Positions 48,114-57,047 of a stretch of 64,000 nucleotides of DNA are shown here, one piece after another. Each line of letters starts with the position of its first letter. Position 1 is the first letter of the stretch. Source of the DNA: Merdivicinus sp050943495 (GTDB lineage Bacteria; Bacillota; Clostridia; Oscillospirales; Ruminococcaceae). The position numbers were made by a program, and so were the translations under genes. Where the stretch lies: assembly GCA_050943495.1 (NCBI GenBank), contig JBMNPH010000010.1:35821-99820 (forward strand), in the 5' to 3' direction. A model generated the notes under the pieces. The model worked only from the letters and a program-made list of their open reading frames with translations. It was not told the origin of the DNA and ran no database searches.

Positions 48114-50024
48114 TTAAAATATACCCATATCTGCATCAGACGGCATCCGCCAATCTCCGCGCGGAGAGAGGCTGACCGATCCCACTTTGGGACCATCCGG
48201 CAGACAGGAACGTTTGAACTGGCTGATGAAGAATCGTTTGAGGAAAAGAGAGAGCCAGTGATTGATCTCAGCCTCTGCGTACTTGTCTCCAAATGCACGC
48301 CCTGCCAGCATCGCCAGTTTTTCCCGGTCAAAGCCGAACCGCAGGAAATGGTACAGGAAAAAGTCGTGCAATTCGTACGGCCCGATTTTCTCCTCAGTTT
48401 TCTGCTGAATCTGTCCGTTCTCATCCGGCGGCAGGAGTTCGGGACTGACCGGCGTATCCAGCACTTCACGCAGTACTGCAGCAGTACGGGGATCCGATTC
48501 CTCCGCCACAAAGGCAACCAAATGCCGTACCAAGGTTTTCGGAACCGAAGCATTCACTCCATACATGCTCATATGGTCGCCGTTGTAAGTGCACCAGCCC
48601 ATTGCCAGCTCGGACAGGTCCCCCGTTCCGACGAGCAAGCCGCCTTCTTTATTGGCGAGATCCATCAGAATCTGGGTGCGTTCCCGCGCCTGCGTATTCT
48701 CATAGGTGACGTCATGTACCGCAGGATCGTGTCCGATATCCTGCATATGCTGGAGACAAGAAGGCTTGATATCAATTTCGCGCAGTTCTGCGCCAAGAGA
48801 ACGGATCAGTTCCAAAGCATTCTGATAGGTGCGGTCGGTCGTACCGAAACCAGGCATCGTCACGCAAAGGATGTTCTGTTCCGGCAATTGCAGACGCTTC
48901 ATTGCCTCATGTGCCACCAACAGCGCCAGTGTGGAATCCAATCCGCCGGAGATGCCGATTACCGCGCGCTTCATGCCAGTATGCGCCATCCGCCGCGCCA
49001 AACCTACAGACTGAATCGCAAAGATTTCCCGGCAACGATCTGCCCGGGTTCGCTCATCGTGCGGAATAAAGGGGGTAGGATCGTAGAGACGATCCATTTT
49101 TTCCATGGAAAGAGGGGCAAGTGTTCCCGAAATGGTGCGGACACATCCGCTGAAGAGTGCCGCATTGTCATGAAAACTTCCGTCCTTACGGCGTTCTGCC
49201 ATCAGACGGGAAACATCAATGCAGGCAGTTGTCATGGAACCATCGGGACAGAAACGTTCACTTTCGGCCAAAATTGTGCCATTTTCCGCAATCGTACAGG
49301 CGCCGCCGAACACCAGATCTGTCGTGGATTCCCCGATACCGGCGGAAGCATAAGCATACGCACAGATGCATCGTCCGCTCTGCCCCACAATCAGATTCCG
49401 GCGGTATTCATCCTTCGCAACCAGCTCGTTGCTGGCAGAAAGGTTGAGAATCAAATTGGCACCGCTCATCGCCAACCGGGAACTGGGCGGAAACGGCACC
49501 CACAAATCCTCACAGATCTCTACGCCGACTACCAATTCCCCAAATCGGAACAGCATTTCGCCAAACGGTACTGTCTGTCCGCAAAGCGCAATCTCTTCCA
49601 CCAATGCGGAGGAACCGGACGCAAACCAGCGTTTCTCATAAAACTCCTGATAATTGGGGATCGATTCCTTTGGAACGACGCCCAGAATTTTCCCGTTTTG
49701 TATTACAACTCCACAATTATACAAAGCGTCATTAACCCGAACCGGCATTCCCAAGGCAATGACAGCAGATTCGTCTGTTGTTTCCGCAAGGATTTGAGTT
49801 AGAGCCTCTTCACAACAATGAATCAGACGGTCCTGATGGAACAGATCCGCAGCGGTATAGGAAGAAAGCGACAATTCCGGCAGAAGAATCACCTGCGCCC
49901 CCTCCGCAGAAGCCTGCCGGATGCTTTCCAGCAAAAATGCGGCATTTTTAACGGGATTCGCGACTGCCACCTTTGGCGAACAGGCAGCAATTTTAACATA
50001 TCCGAAATCGGATGCGGTTTTCAT
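48114..50024 (-). CDS. nadE: Glutamine-hydrolysing NAD+ synthase
   Basis: 636 aa from ATG 50024 (AAAGGAG 8 bases upstream; a GTG at 50033 is too close to it). Two domains: an N-terminal nitrilase/CN-hydrolase (1-280) with catalytic Glu in LPELSLSSYT, Lys in VPKESIPNY and Cys in VGVEICEDLWVPFPP; and a C-terminal synthetase (about 310-620) with the PP-loop VIGISGGLDSTLAL, VTMPGFGTTDRTY, GTGDLSELAMGWCTYNGDHMSMYGVN (split: GTGDLSELAMGW and GDHMSMYGVN). Amidates deamido-NAD with ammonia channelled from Gln; final step of NAD synthesis. Confidence 0.97.
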   Translation of the reverse strand: MKTASDFGYVKIAACSPKVAVANPVKNAAFLLESIRQASAEGAQVILLPELSLSSYTAADLFHQDRLIHCCEEALTQILAETTDESAVIALGMPVRVNDALYNCGVVIQNGKILGVVPKESIPNYQEFYEKRWFASGSSALVEEIALCGQTVPFGEMLFRFGELVVGVEICEDLWVPFPPSSRLAMSGANLILNLSASNELVAKDEYRRNLIVGQSGRCICAYAYASAGIGESTTDLVFGGACTIAENGTILAESERFCPDGSMTTACIDVSRLMAERRKDGSFHDNAALFSGCVRTISGTLAPLSMEKMDRLYDPTPFIPHDERTRADRCREIFAIQSVGLARRMAHTGMKRAVIGISGGLDSTLALLVAHEAMKRLQLPEQNILCVTMPGFGTTDRTYQNALELIRSLGAELREIDIKPSCLQHMQDIGHDPAVHDVTYENTQARERTQILMDLANKEGGLLVGTGDLSELAMGWCTYNGDHMSMYGVNASVPKTLVRHLVAFVAEESDPRTAAVLREVLDTPVSPELLPPDENGQIQQKTEEKIGPYELHDFFLYHFLRFGFDREKLAMLAGRAFGDKYAEAEINHWLSLFLKRFFISQFKRSCLPDGPKVGSVSLSPRGDWRMPSDADMGIF

Positions 50025-50061
50025 GAACGACACTCCTTTTGCAGTGGGAATTTCTGTCTTT

Positions 50062-50090
50062 ATTTTACATCATTCCGGGCATCTTTGCAA
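50062..50090 (-). promoter_or_regulatory. nadE promoter
   Basis: On the minus strand TTGCAA (50090-50085), 17-base spacer, TAAAAT (50067-50062), 38 bases before the nadE start and just after the rny terminator. Confidence 0.6.
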
Positions 50091-50091
50091 C

Positions 50092-50131
50092 AAAAAAGAA
50101 GTTCTTTCCGATAATTCCGAAAAGAACTTCT
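50092..50131 (-). terminator. Terminator after rny
   Basis: 11-bp stem AGAAGTTCTTT / AAAGAACTTCT (50097-50131 region) with a 12-base loop, followed by T6 on the minus strand. It lies 7 bases after the rny stop. Confidence 0.88.
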
Positions 50132-50137
50132 CCGATT

Positions 50138-51703
50138 TTATTTTGCGTAATCGATTGCGCGGCTTTCCCGAATCATATGTACCTTGATCTGACCGGGATA
50201 TTCCAGTTCGCTTTCGATGCGTTTCGCGATTTCACGGGCGGCAATGACCATCTCATCATCTTTAATGGTTTCCGGTTTCACAAGAATCCGAATCTCACGT
50301 CCAGCCTGAATCGCATAGCATTTTTCCACGCCGTCAAATGATTTGGCGATTTCTTCGAGTTTCTCCACACGTTTAATGTAATTTTCGAGGTTTTCACGGC
50401 GCGCGCCCGGACGAGCAGCTGAAATAGCATCGGCCGCCTGTACCAACGCGGCAATAACCGTTTTGGTTTCGACATCTCCGTGATGCGCTTCAATCGCATG
50501 AAGGATCTGCGCATTTTCCTTATATTTGCGGCAGACATCCATACCAATCTGAACATGCGATCCTTCGATTTCATGGCTCAATGCCTTACCGATATCATGC
50601 AACAAACCGGCTCGCTTGGCCATTGTAACATCCACGCCAAGTTCCGCTGCCATAACACCAGCCAAATGTGCAACCTCAATCGAGTGATTGAGCACATTTT
50701 GACCATAGGAGGTACGGTATCGCAGACGTCCTAACAGCTTTACCAGCTCATGATGCAGGCCATGGACATTCGTCTCCATCATGGCTCGTTCGCCTTCTGC
50801 TTTGATCTTATTTTCAACTTCCCGTGTTGCCTTCTCTACGGTCTCCTCAATTCTCGCCGGATGAATTCGTCCGTCGGTAATCAATTTTTCCAGAGAAAGC
50901 CGTGCAATTTCCCGGCGAACCGGGTCAAAACTCGACAGAGTAATCGCTTCCGGTGTGTCGTCGATTATGAGGTCTACCCCAGTCAATGTTTCCAATGCTC
51001 GAATATTACGGCCTTCACGTCCGATAATCCGACCTTTCATCTCATCGCTGGGCAATGTGACAACTGAAACCGTTGCCTCACTCACATGATCAGCAGCACA
51101 ACGCGCAATGGCAAGCGACAGCATTTCACGCGCTTTATCCTCCGCCTCATCTTTGAGCTGCTGCTCAAAACTGGCAATTTTAATTGCCTTTTCGTGCACC
51201 AGTTCTCCTTCCAGACTCTCCAGAAGCTGTTCCTTTGCCTGGGTAACGGTCAAACCGGAAATCCGTTCCAGCTGGTCAATTTGACTTTTCTTAATTTTTT
51301 CAACCTCTTCCAGATGTTCCTCAGCCTGCCGGTGTTTTTCCTGAATGACTTCTTCCTTTTTCTCCATGTTATCCAGCTTACGATCCAGAGTTTCCTCCTT
51401 TTGCTGGATTCTACGTTCCTGACGGGTTACTTCAGAACGTCGTTCCTTAATATCCCGTTCCGCATCGGAACGCAGTTTATGAACCTCCTCTTTTGCTTCT
51501 ATCAGCAACTCTTTTTTCTTTGCTTCAGCTGACTTATATGCTTCGTTGATGATCTTTTTTGCCTGATCCTCAGCGCTTCCAATCTCAGTTTCTGCAACCT
51601 TTTTGCGATAAGCGACGCCGATAAAAAAGAACGCAGCACCTGCTGCAATCAAAGTGACTGCAAAGGTGATAGCGCAGTAAAGAATTACGGTACCCATGTT
51701 CAT
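50138..51703 (-). CDS. rny: Ribonuclease Y
   Basis: 521 aa, normal length. One N-terminal TM (about 4-28) anchors it to the membrane; then a long coiled coil (about 40-200, Glu/Lys/Gln-rich), a KH domain (GRIIGREGRNIRALE) and an HD domain (about 335-430; HSIEVAHLAGVMA, LLHDIGKALSHE), then the conserved C-terminus YPGQIKVHMIRESRAIDYAK split by family blocks. Endoribonuclease that starts mRNA decay and matures riboswitch or leader RNAs in Firmicutes. ATG 51703 has GGAGGGA 9 bases upstream. A long structured leader (to about 51997) precedes it. Confidence 0.97.
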   Translation of the reverse strand: MNMGTVILYCAITFAVTLIAAGAAFFFIGVAYRKKVAETEIGSAEDQAKKIINEAYKSAEAKKKELLIEAKEEVHKLRSDAERDIKERRSEVTRQERRIQQKEETLDRKLDNMEKKEEVIQEKHRQAEEHLEEVEKIKKSQIDQLERISGLTVTQAKEQLLESLEGELVHEKAIKIASFEQQLKDEAEDKAREMLSLAIARCAADHVSEATVSVVTLPSDEMKGRIIGREGRNIRALETLTGVDLIIDDTPEAITLSSFDPVRREIARLSLEKLITDGRIHPARIEETVEKATREVENKIKAEGERAMMETNVHGLHHELVKLLGRLRYRTSYGQNVLNHSIEVAHLAGVMAAELGVDVTMAKRAGLLHDIGKALSHEIEGSHVQIGMDVCRKYKENAQILHAIEAHHGDVETKTVIAALVQAADAISAARPGARRENLENYIKRVEKLEEIAKSFDGVEKCYAIQAGREIRILVKPETIKDDEMVIAAREIAKRIESELEYPGQIKVHMIRESRAIDYAK

Positions 51704-51997
51704 GCGGAATCAATCCCTCCTTTTCTCTTTTTTCTATTATCAAAATATTCGGTGAAAAACAGATCCATTCGACATCAAGTCTGATATCGACTTACCTACC
51801 TGCATTTCGCCCGGCCATCAAACCGGGGACAGAGCAAGACCTCCTGAAACGCCTGCACAAAAGTCCAGCGTTTTCAATCCGATTCGTCATAAATATTGAT
51901 GGAAAATTACGATCATATATGAGAACAGGCATTAAAAAAGACTGGCCATTTTGATGCCGGCCGTCAATGCCGTATTTTCAAGAAGAATACTCCATTC
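51704..51997 (-). promoter_or_regulatory. Long structured 5' leader of rny
   Basis: About 294 bases between the predicted start and the rny ATG, with no gene. Minus-strand hairpins seen: AAACGC/GCGTTT (around 51859-51880), CCCGG/CCGGG (around 51822-51838) and TCGATATCA / TGATGTCGA near 51771-51792, followed by ATCTGTTTTTC. I do not recognise a riboswitch class. Confidence 0.5.
51933..51965 (-). terminator. Terminator-like hairpin early in the rny leader
   Basis: On the minus strand GACGGCC ... GGCC-A-GTC (stem 51959-51965 with 51940-51947, one bulge) followed by TTTTTTA (complement of 51933-51939). It lies only about 35-65 bases after the transcription start, so it would give a ~65-base short transcript or act as an attenuator. 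Confidence 0.6.
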
Positions 51998-52003
51998 TAT
52001 ATT

Positions 52004-52032
52004 ATTTTATTCCGATCTCGGGTATCTGTCAA
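52004..52032 (-). promoter_or_regulatory. rny promoter
   Basis: On the minus strand TTGACA (52032-52027), 17-base spacer, TAAAAT (52009-52004). Confidence 0.75.
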
Positions 52033-52063
52033 GGAGTTTCAGGGGATTTATGCAAAAAATTCA

Positions 52064-52099
52064 AAATAAAAACAGAATCACCTTACGGCGATTCTGTTT
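52064..52099 (-). terminator. Terminator after the DUF6512-like gene
   Basis: Stem AACAGAATCaCC / GGcGATTCTGTT (one mismatch), loop TTAC, T5-ATTTT on the minus strand. Confidence 0.8.
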
Positions 52100-52110
52100 A
52101 AAGCAAAAGT

Positions 52111-52623
52111 TCAGGATATGGCAGGTTCTAAAAACATTCCAAAAGATGGGGGAGAAAAAGTAAACCATACAAATGCGATAGCTAGCACAATCAAAATTAA
52201 GCCGCCTGCTAACTGAAAACCAGATCCGGAAAACCACTCTTTTTCCAGAGCGTGGTAACTAAACCAGTAGGCGATCGACGCACCTAAAATAAATGTTCCA
52301 ATATCCAAAATCATAAAATTCTGGCCAATAATGCCAGTATAAGTGTAAAATGCTGCGACAATTGTAAACATGCCCAAAAGGATTGAGAACGCTTTTACTG
52401 CCCAAAAATTCGGAAAATCCCGTCCATATTTCCAGAATTCAAATCCTGCAAAAATCAGCATCGGTACAAATAACAGCTTTAAATGTTCCCATGTACTCTC
52501 GCTGACGGCACTGAAAACACCTGCAATGGGATTCCTTCCTAACCATTCATAGGTGAAATGAAGCAGACTACCAACCAGAATTGCAAAAACCGCACCAATC
52601 CATTGCCATTTTTTGATATTCAT
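52111..52623 (-). CDS. Six-TM membrane protein, DUF6512-like
   Basis: 170 aa, about five to six TM segments with little extramembrane sequence. Conserved features: GSLLHFTYEWLG (N-terminal TM with an acidic-aromatic end) and the motif VSESTWEHLKLLFVPML, which I associate with a Firmicute family of unknown function (DUF6512), and WFSYHALEKEWF. No catalytic motif stands out. The divergent neighbour is an NSS symporter gene. It has its own terminator. Function unknown; the charge-containing TM1-2 loop could bind a ligand. Confidence 0.75.
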   Translation of the reverse strand: MNIKKWQWIGAVFAILVGSLLHFTYEWLGRNPIAGVFSAVSESTWEHLKLLFVPMLIFAGFEFWKYGRDFPNFWAVKAFSILLGMFTIVAAFYTYTGIIGQNFMILDIGTFILGASIAYWFSYHALEKEWFSGSGFQLAGGLILIVLAIAFVWFTFSPPSFGMFLEPAIS

Positions 52624-52712
52624 TATGCCCCTCCGTTCCGTATGATATTCTCAAAACAGTTTATGCAAACAGAGAAAAAATATACATTGAAAAGACAAGC
52701 CGTCTTTTATTC

Positions 52713-52740
52713 TTGACATCCACACAAAATATGCTACAAT
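52713..52740 (+). promoter_or_regulatory. Promoter of the NSS symporter gene
   Basis: TTGACA (52713-52718), 16-base spacer, TACAAT (52735-52740); start codon at 52777 with CAGGAGGGG. Confidence 0.75.
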
Positions 52741-52776
52741 AAAGTTATATTTTATACTTCTGCCAGGAGGGGTAAT

Positions 52777-54120
52777 ATGAATCAATCCACCGGGACGCCT
52801 GCCAAACGCGACGCCTTTCAAAGTAAAATAGGATTTATTATTGCTTGTATCGGCTCTGCAGTCGGAATGGGAAATATCTGGATGTTTCCCTATCGCGTCG
52901 GACAGTATGGCGGTGCAGCATTCCTGATTCCATATTTTCTGTTTGTGATATTGCTGGGTTTCTGCGGAGTAGCCGGCGAAATGGCTTTCGGACGCGCTAT
53001 GAAAACCGGCCCTCTGGGTGCTTTTTCCGAAGCATTCCGCATGCGCACCGGAAAAGGCGGCAAATTGGGACGGTTAATCGGTGCCATTCCTGTTTTAGGA
53101 TCTCTAGGAATTGCCATCGGATATTCTGTTGTAGTCGGCTGGTTCCTGCGTTTTCTGTGGGGGTCTGTCAGTGGTGCCATGCTGGATGCCTCAGATACTG
53201 CCGCTTACTTTGGAGAAATTGCAGGATCATTCGGCAGTGTCGGCTGGCATATGCTGGGACTGGTGCTGACCTTCCTGATCATGCTGTTAGGAATCTCCAA
53301 GGGTATTGAAAAGATGAACAAAATTATGATGCCCGCCTTTTTTGTTTTATTTTTGGTTCTGATGATCCGCGTAGCTACGTTAGGAAATACAGGCTCCGGT
53401 TATTCATATCTTTTCGTGCCTAAATGGGAATATCTTGCTAATCCGAAAACATGGGTCTATGCACTGGGACAGGCGTTCTTCTCCCTCTCACTTGCCGGAT
53501 CCGGTACCCTTGTTTACGGCAGTTATCTGTCCAAAGATGTGGATGTTATCGATAGCGCACGCAAAGTTGCATTTTTTGACACCTGTGCCGCACTTCTGGC
53601 TGGTCTTGTCATCATTCCAGCCGTCTTTTCCTTCGGAATGGACCCAATGGCAGGTCCACCCCTGATGTTTATTACCCTGCCCGGTGTCTTTCAGAAAATG
53701 CCGCTAGGACAGCTATTTGCGATCCTGTTTTTTATTGCGGTATTATTTGCCGCTGTCACCTCGCTCATGAATCTTTTTGAAACACCGATCGAAGCAATTC
53801 AGGAACAATTTGGTATTTCTCGGAAGATTGCCGTCCTCATTGTTGCCATCATTGCGGCTGGTGTTGGTATTTTCATTGAAAACGGAGATATTGTTGGTAT
53901 CTGGATGGACGTGGTTTCCATTTATATTATTCCGCTCGGTGCCATGATCGCTGCCATCATGTTTTTCTGGGTCTGCCCCAAAGGCTTCGCACGCCAAGAG
54001 GTACAAACTGGCCATACAAATAAAATCGGTAGATGGTTTGAACCCATGACCAAATATGTTTTTGTAGGTCTTACATTGGTTGTATACATCTTAGGGATTG
54101 TCTATCAGGGAATCGGCTGA
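52777..54120 (+). CDS. Sodium-dependent transporter, NSS (neurotransmitter:sodium symporter) family
   Basis: 447 aa, 11-12 TM segments. TM1 carries the unwound sodium/substrate-site signature GSAVGMGNIWMFPYRVGQYG, TM2 begins FLIPYFLFVILLGFCG, and TM6 has the matching FFSLSLAGSGTLVYGSYL turn. Related LeuT/MhsT-type proteins import amino acids such as Leu, Trp or Tyr with Na+; substrate is not predictable here. Single gene with its own promoter; I see no obvious terminator before the MATE gene 130 bases on. Confidence 0.93.
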   Translation: MNQSTGTPAKRDAFQSKIGFIIACIGSAVGMGNIWMFPYRVGQYGGAAFLIPYFLFVILLGFCGVAGEMAFGRAMKTGPLGAFSEAFRMRTGKGGKLGRLIGAIPVLGSLGIAIGYSVVVGWFLRFLWGSVSGAMLDASDTAAYFGEIAGSFGSVGWHMLGLVLTFLIMLLGISKGIEKMNKIMMPAFFVLFLVLMIRVATLGNTGSGYSYLFVPKWEYLANPKTWVYALGQAFFSLSLAGSGTLVYGSYLSKDVDVIDSARKVAFFDTCAALLAGLVIIPAVFSFGMDPMAGPPLMFITLPGVFQKMPLGQLFAILFFIAVLFAAVTSLMNLFETPIEAIQEQFGISRKIAVLIVAIIAAGVGIFIENGDIVGIWMDVVSIYIIPLGAMIAAIMFFWVCPKGFARQEVQTGHTNKIGRWFEPMTKYVFVGLTLVVYILGIVYQGIG

Positions 54121-54186
54121 TTGGAAAAAAGCCTATCTGATTTTCCATATCTTTGGACATTTTTCCATATTTTTTCGCCAGCATTC

Positions 54187-54215
54187 TTGACATTCTTCCT
54201 TTTTTTGAGTATCAT
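54187..54215 (+). promoter_or_regulatory. Promoter of the MATE gene
   Basis: TTGACA (54187-54192), 17-base spacer, TATCAT (54210-54215); start codon at 54250. Confidence 0.72.
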
Positions 54216-54249
54216 GAAAGTTGTTTTGATTATGGAAGGGTGATGAACA

Positions 54250-55596
54250 ATGGTAAAAGACCTGACCGAAGGAAAACCACTTAAACTGATTCTCATGTTT
54301 TCCCTACCAATTTTGCTGGGATGTCTATTCCAACAGTTCTATAGCATGGCCGACACCATTATTGTCGGCAAATGCATCGGCGTTCAAGCATTGGCAGCGG
54401 TAGGATCTACTGGATCTCTCAATTTTTTGATTCTCGGCTTTGCCACAGGTATCTGCAGTGGACTCAGTATTCCGATTTCTCAATATTTTGGTGCCAAAGA
54501 CTTTGATCGGGTTCGTCAATGCGCTGCCAACTCTCTTTATGTTGTAGCCGCAGTCACTCTATTTCTGACAGCAATTACCATGCTATTTACTCGTCAGATT
54601 TTAGAGTTGATGCAGACCCCCTCAGATATCTTTGAAGGTGCTTATAATTATATTATTGTCATTTTTGCTGGGATGGGCGTAACGCTGCTTTATAACCTTC
54701 TGTCCGGTATTCTGCGTGCCCTAGGGGACAGCAAAACTCCTCTTTATTTTCTTGTCATTTCTTCTCTTCTGAATATTGTACTGGATCTTCTTTTTATTCA
54801 AGTGATTGGTATGAATGTCGAGGGTGCAGCTTATGCAACAGTTATTTCCCAGGCTGTTTCCGCTCTTCTCTGCCTGTTTTATATCATCTGGAAGTTTCCA
54901 ATTCTTCGCCTCCATCGCCAAGACTGGACTTTCAACTGGGGACATATCTATCGGATGCTTGGCATCGGTATCCCAATGGGATTGCAGTTTTCCATCACCG
55001 CAGTCGGAAGTATCATTCTGCAAAGTGCAGTTAATACTCTGGGTTCGGGCGCAGTAGCTGCGATTTCGGCGGCTAGCCGAGTTCAGATGATTCTGACACA
55101 GCCTTTGGAAACTCTCGGTGTCACCAGTGCTACTTTCAGTGGGCAGAATCTGGGCGCATTAAAGTTACGCCGAATCCAAACCGGAATCCGTCAAACCATT
55201 TGGGTAGGACTGGCCTATTCTGTTGTCGGTTTCTTTATCGGACATTTTGCCGGTCAGCAACTTGCCCTGCTCTTTCTGGATGCAAGCGAAACAACCATCC
55301 TGCAACAGGTGGAATTATTCCTGTTCATCAATGGCCTGGCATTCCCACTATTAAGTGTCCTGCTTATTTATCGAAATGCCCTGCAAGGACTAGGATTTGC
55401 AGTCCCTGCTATGGCGGCTGGATTATTTGAACTCATCGGCCGTGCCCTTGTAGCCTTTTGCCTAGTTGGTGTATTTGGATTTCCGGCAGTATGCCTAGCG
55501 AATCCCGCCGCTTGGATTGCTGCGGATATTCTGCTGATTCCGGTATATTTTATTGCAATAAACCGTTTGCGCCACACCTACCCTTCAAAAGATTAA
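54250..55596 (+). CDS. MATE family efflux transporter
   Basis: 448 aa, 12 TM segments in two homologous halves. The N-half starts with LTEGKPLKLILMFSLPILLG, then YSMADTIIVGKCIG, and the G(A/S)GLS-type motif GICSGLSIPISQYFGA; the C-half has VTSATFSGQNLGALK at the matching place. Belongs to the DinF/NorM-like group common in Clostridia; exports drugs or cationic metabolites with Na+ or H+. Specific cargo unknown. Terminated at 55615-55653. Confidence 0.94.
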   Translation: MVKDLTEGKPLKLILMFSLPILLGCLFQQFYSMADTIIVGKCIGVQALAAVGSTGSLNFLILGFATGICSGLSIPISQYFGAKDFDRVRQCAANSLYVVAAVTLFLTAITMLFTRQILELMQTPSDIFEGAYNYIIVIFAGMGVTLLYNLLSGILRALGDSKTPLYFLVISSLLNIVLDLLFIQVIGMNVEGAAYATVISQAVSALLCLFYIIWKFPILRLHRQDWTFNWGHIYRMLGIGIPMGLQFSITAVGSIILQSAVNTLGSGAVAAISAASRVQMILTQPLETLGVTSATFSGQNLGALKLRRIQTGIRQTIWVGLAYSVVGFFIGHFAGQQLALLFLDASETTILQQVELFLFINGLAFPLLSVLLIYRNALQGLGFAVPAMAAGLFELIGRALVAFCLVGVFGFPAVCLANPAAWIAADILLIPVYFIAINRLRHTYPSKD

Positions 55597-55614
55597 CTGA
55601 AAATTCAATTCCTG

Positions 55615-55653
55615 AAATCCTGTAATTTGCAGCCGCAGATTACAGGATTTTTT
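55615..55653 (+). terminator. Terminator after the MATE gene
   Basis: Long stem AAATCCTGTAATtTGC / GCAgATTACAGGATTT (one mismatch), loop AGCC, T6. Confidence 0.9.
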
Positions 55654-55660
55654 ATCAATA

Positions 55661-55694
55661 TAAAAATACCGGATTCCTTATAAAAGAATCCGGT
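55661..55694 (-). terminator. Terminator after the XRE-TPR regulator gene
   Basis: Perfect 9-bp stem ACCGGATTC / GAATCCGGT with a 9-base loop, followed on the minus strand by ATTTTTA. Confidence 0.82.
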
Positions 55695-55705
55695 TTCCAC
55701 AATAT

Positions 55706-56731
55706 CTAAAGCCTTTTCAAACGTTCTATTTCCCGGCGCGGAGCATCCAGCGACTCTCCTTCCCGGATACCGTGTTCCTCCTGGAGAATTTCTATCACCT
55801 TTTTCCAGGCCTCCATTGCTTCCTCGTATTTACCTTGGATTTCATAGATTTGAGCAATACTAATTGCACTATCTGTATAGCGCGGTTTAGTCTGCAATTC
55901 CATTGATCTGCGATAATATGGAATTGCCTCATTATAACAGCCAATTTGAGCCATACAATCTGCTGCACAGGCGTAAGCCAGCCAATCACTGGGATTCTGT
56001 TCCAACATCTCCTGCCAGATTTTCCTGGCAGTAATGTGATCTCCTTTTTTCCATTGAATCATGCCCCAAAAAGGAGAGATTCGAACAGCATCGGAATCCT
56101 TTCTCATTTCTGTTAGTATCGTTTCTGCCTCCTCCAGCCGATTATCTGTTATCAGTTCCTGAATCAGCGAAATATAACCCCGCTCATTATGGGGATGTTC
56201 TTTCACAAAATTCTGATAAAATGCAATTCGTTTGCTATGATTGGAAAAATTCCAATCCAGGATACTACCCTGCTGTGCCATCCGCAAAAGACTGTGATTC
56301 CATTTTTTGTCCGGATCCAATTGGATGGCTATTTCCGCACAGTATTCTGCTTTTCTGCGAAATCCGTCCGCCATATGATTGTAGAGTTCAGCCAAAAGAG
56401 TGAAATAATCCCCACAATCAGGATTTCTATCTGCTCTTTCTCTAAGGAATTCTTCCGCCGAGTGAAATTCACTTTCCTCAAGCATTTGTTTGTTTTCCAG
56501 CATATGAGAAATCCGATCCAAGTGGGCGTCTTCGGTTAAATCAAACAATTCATCAATTGTCACACCGAAATACACGGATAACTCCGGAAGCAGCTGAATA
56601 TCCGGCATGGTTACATTATTTTCCCATTTACTGACACATTGAGCTGAGACATTTAATTGTCTGGCAAGCTCTTCCTGAGTTGTTGATCTTTTCAAACGAA
56701 GTTCCCGGATCTTATTTCCAAGTTCCACCAT
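55706..56731 (-). CDS. XRE-family transcriptional regulator with TPR-like repeats
   Basis: 341 aa. N-terminal Cro/CI-type HTH (about 6-62): IRELRLKRSTTQEELARQL, then SAQCVSKWENNVTMPDIQLL and YFGVTIDELF. The rest (about 85-335) is helical with TPR-like units, for example YISLIQELITDNRLEEAETI, WLAYACAADCMAQIGCYNEA and SIAQIYEIQGKYEEAMEAW, as in peptide- or protein-binding regulators in Clostridia. ATG with AGGAGGAATC upstream. A perfect palindrome TGTGGCCACA (56764-56773) sits at the transcription start, suggesting autoregulation. Targets are unknown; the convergent MATE gene is one candidate. Confidence 0.88.
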   Translation of the reverse strand: MVELGNKIRELRLKRSTTQEELARQLNVSAQCVSKWENNVTMPDIQLLPELSVYFGVTIDELFDLTEDAHLDRISHMLENKQMLEESEFHSAEEFLRERADRNPDCGDYFTLLAELYNHMADGFRRKAEYCAEIAIQLDPDKKWNHSLLRMAQQGSILDWNFSNHSKRIAFYQNFVKEHPHNERGYISLIQELITDNRLEEAETILTEMRKDSDAVRISPFWGMIQWKKGDHITARKIWQEMLEQNPSDWLAYACAADCMAQIGCYNEAIPYYRRSMELQTKPRYTDSAISIAQIYEIQGKYEEAMEAWKKVIEILQEEHGIREGESLDAPRREIERLKRL

Positions 56732-56763
56732 GATTCCTCCTACAAGATTGAATTAATTTTCTA

Positions 56764-56784
56764 TGTGGCCACAACTTCATTATA
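56764..56784 (-). promoter_or_regulatory. -10 box and palindromic operator of the XRE-TPR gene
   Basis: On the minus strand TATAAT (56784-56779), weak -35, followed by the perfect 10-bp palindrome TGTGGCCACA (56773-56764) over the expected start site. The rest of the 56785-57047 gap holds only the terminator at 56898-56927; I see nothing else in it. Confidence 0.5.
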
Positions 56785-56897
56785 CATGATCAACATCATT
56801 TAGAATAGAACCTTTCTGGCGATTCGTATTGCTCATTTGTTAACGATCCTAAGGAAGAGTAATTTCTTTTGTGAATTAGATGTCGACCAATCTATAT

Positions 56898-56927
56898 AAA
56901 AGCAGGCGCACCTTTTACGGTACGCCT
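56898..56927 (-). terminator. Terminator of the sugar-uptake/GH31 operon
   Basis: Stem AGGCGcACC / GGTaCGCCT (9 positions, one mismatch) with loop TTTTAC, followed on the minus strand by GC and T4. It lies about 120 bases after the stop of the 57048-58130 gene. Confidence 0.65.
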
Positions 56928-57047
56928 ACTCATTCAAACTATTGACTTTATTTTGTGATACTTTTCATTCAAAACGTAATTATTCCTGATCGACTGCCGC
57001 TCTATTTGCAAGACTTTACTTATTGTTTTAGTGATAACCTACATCTG

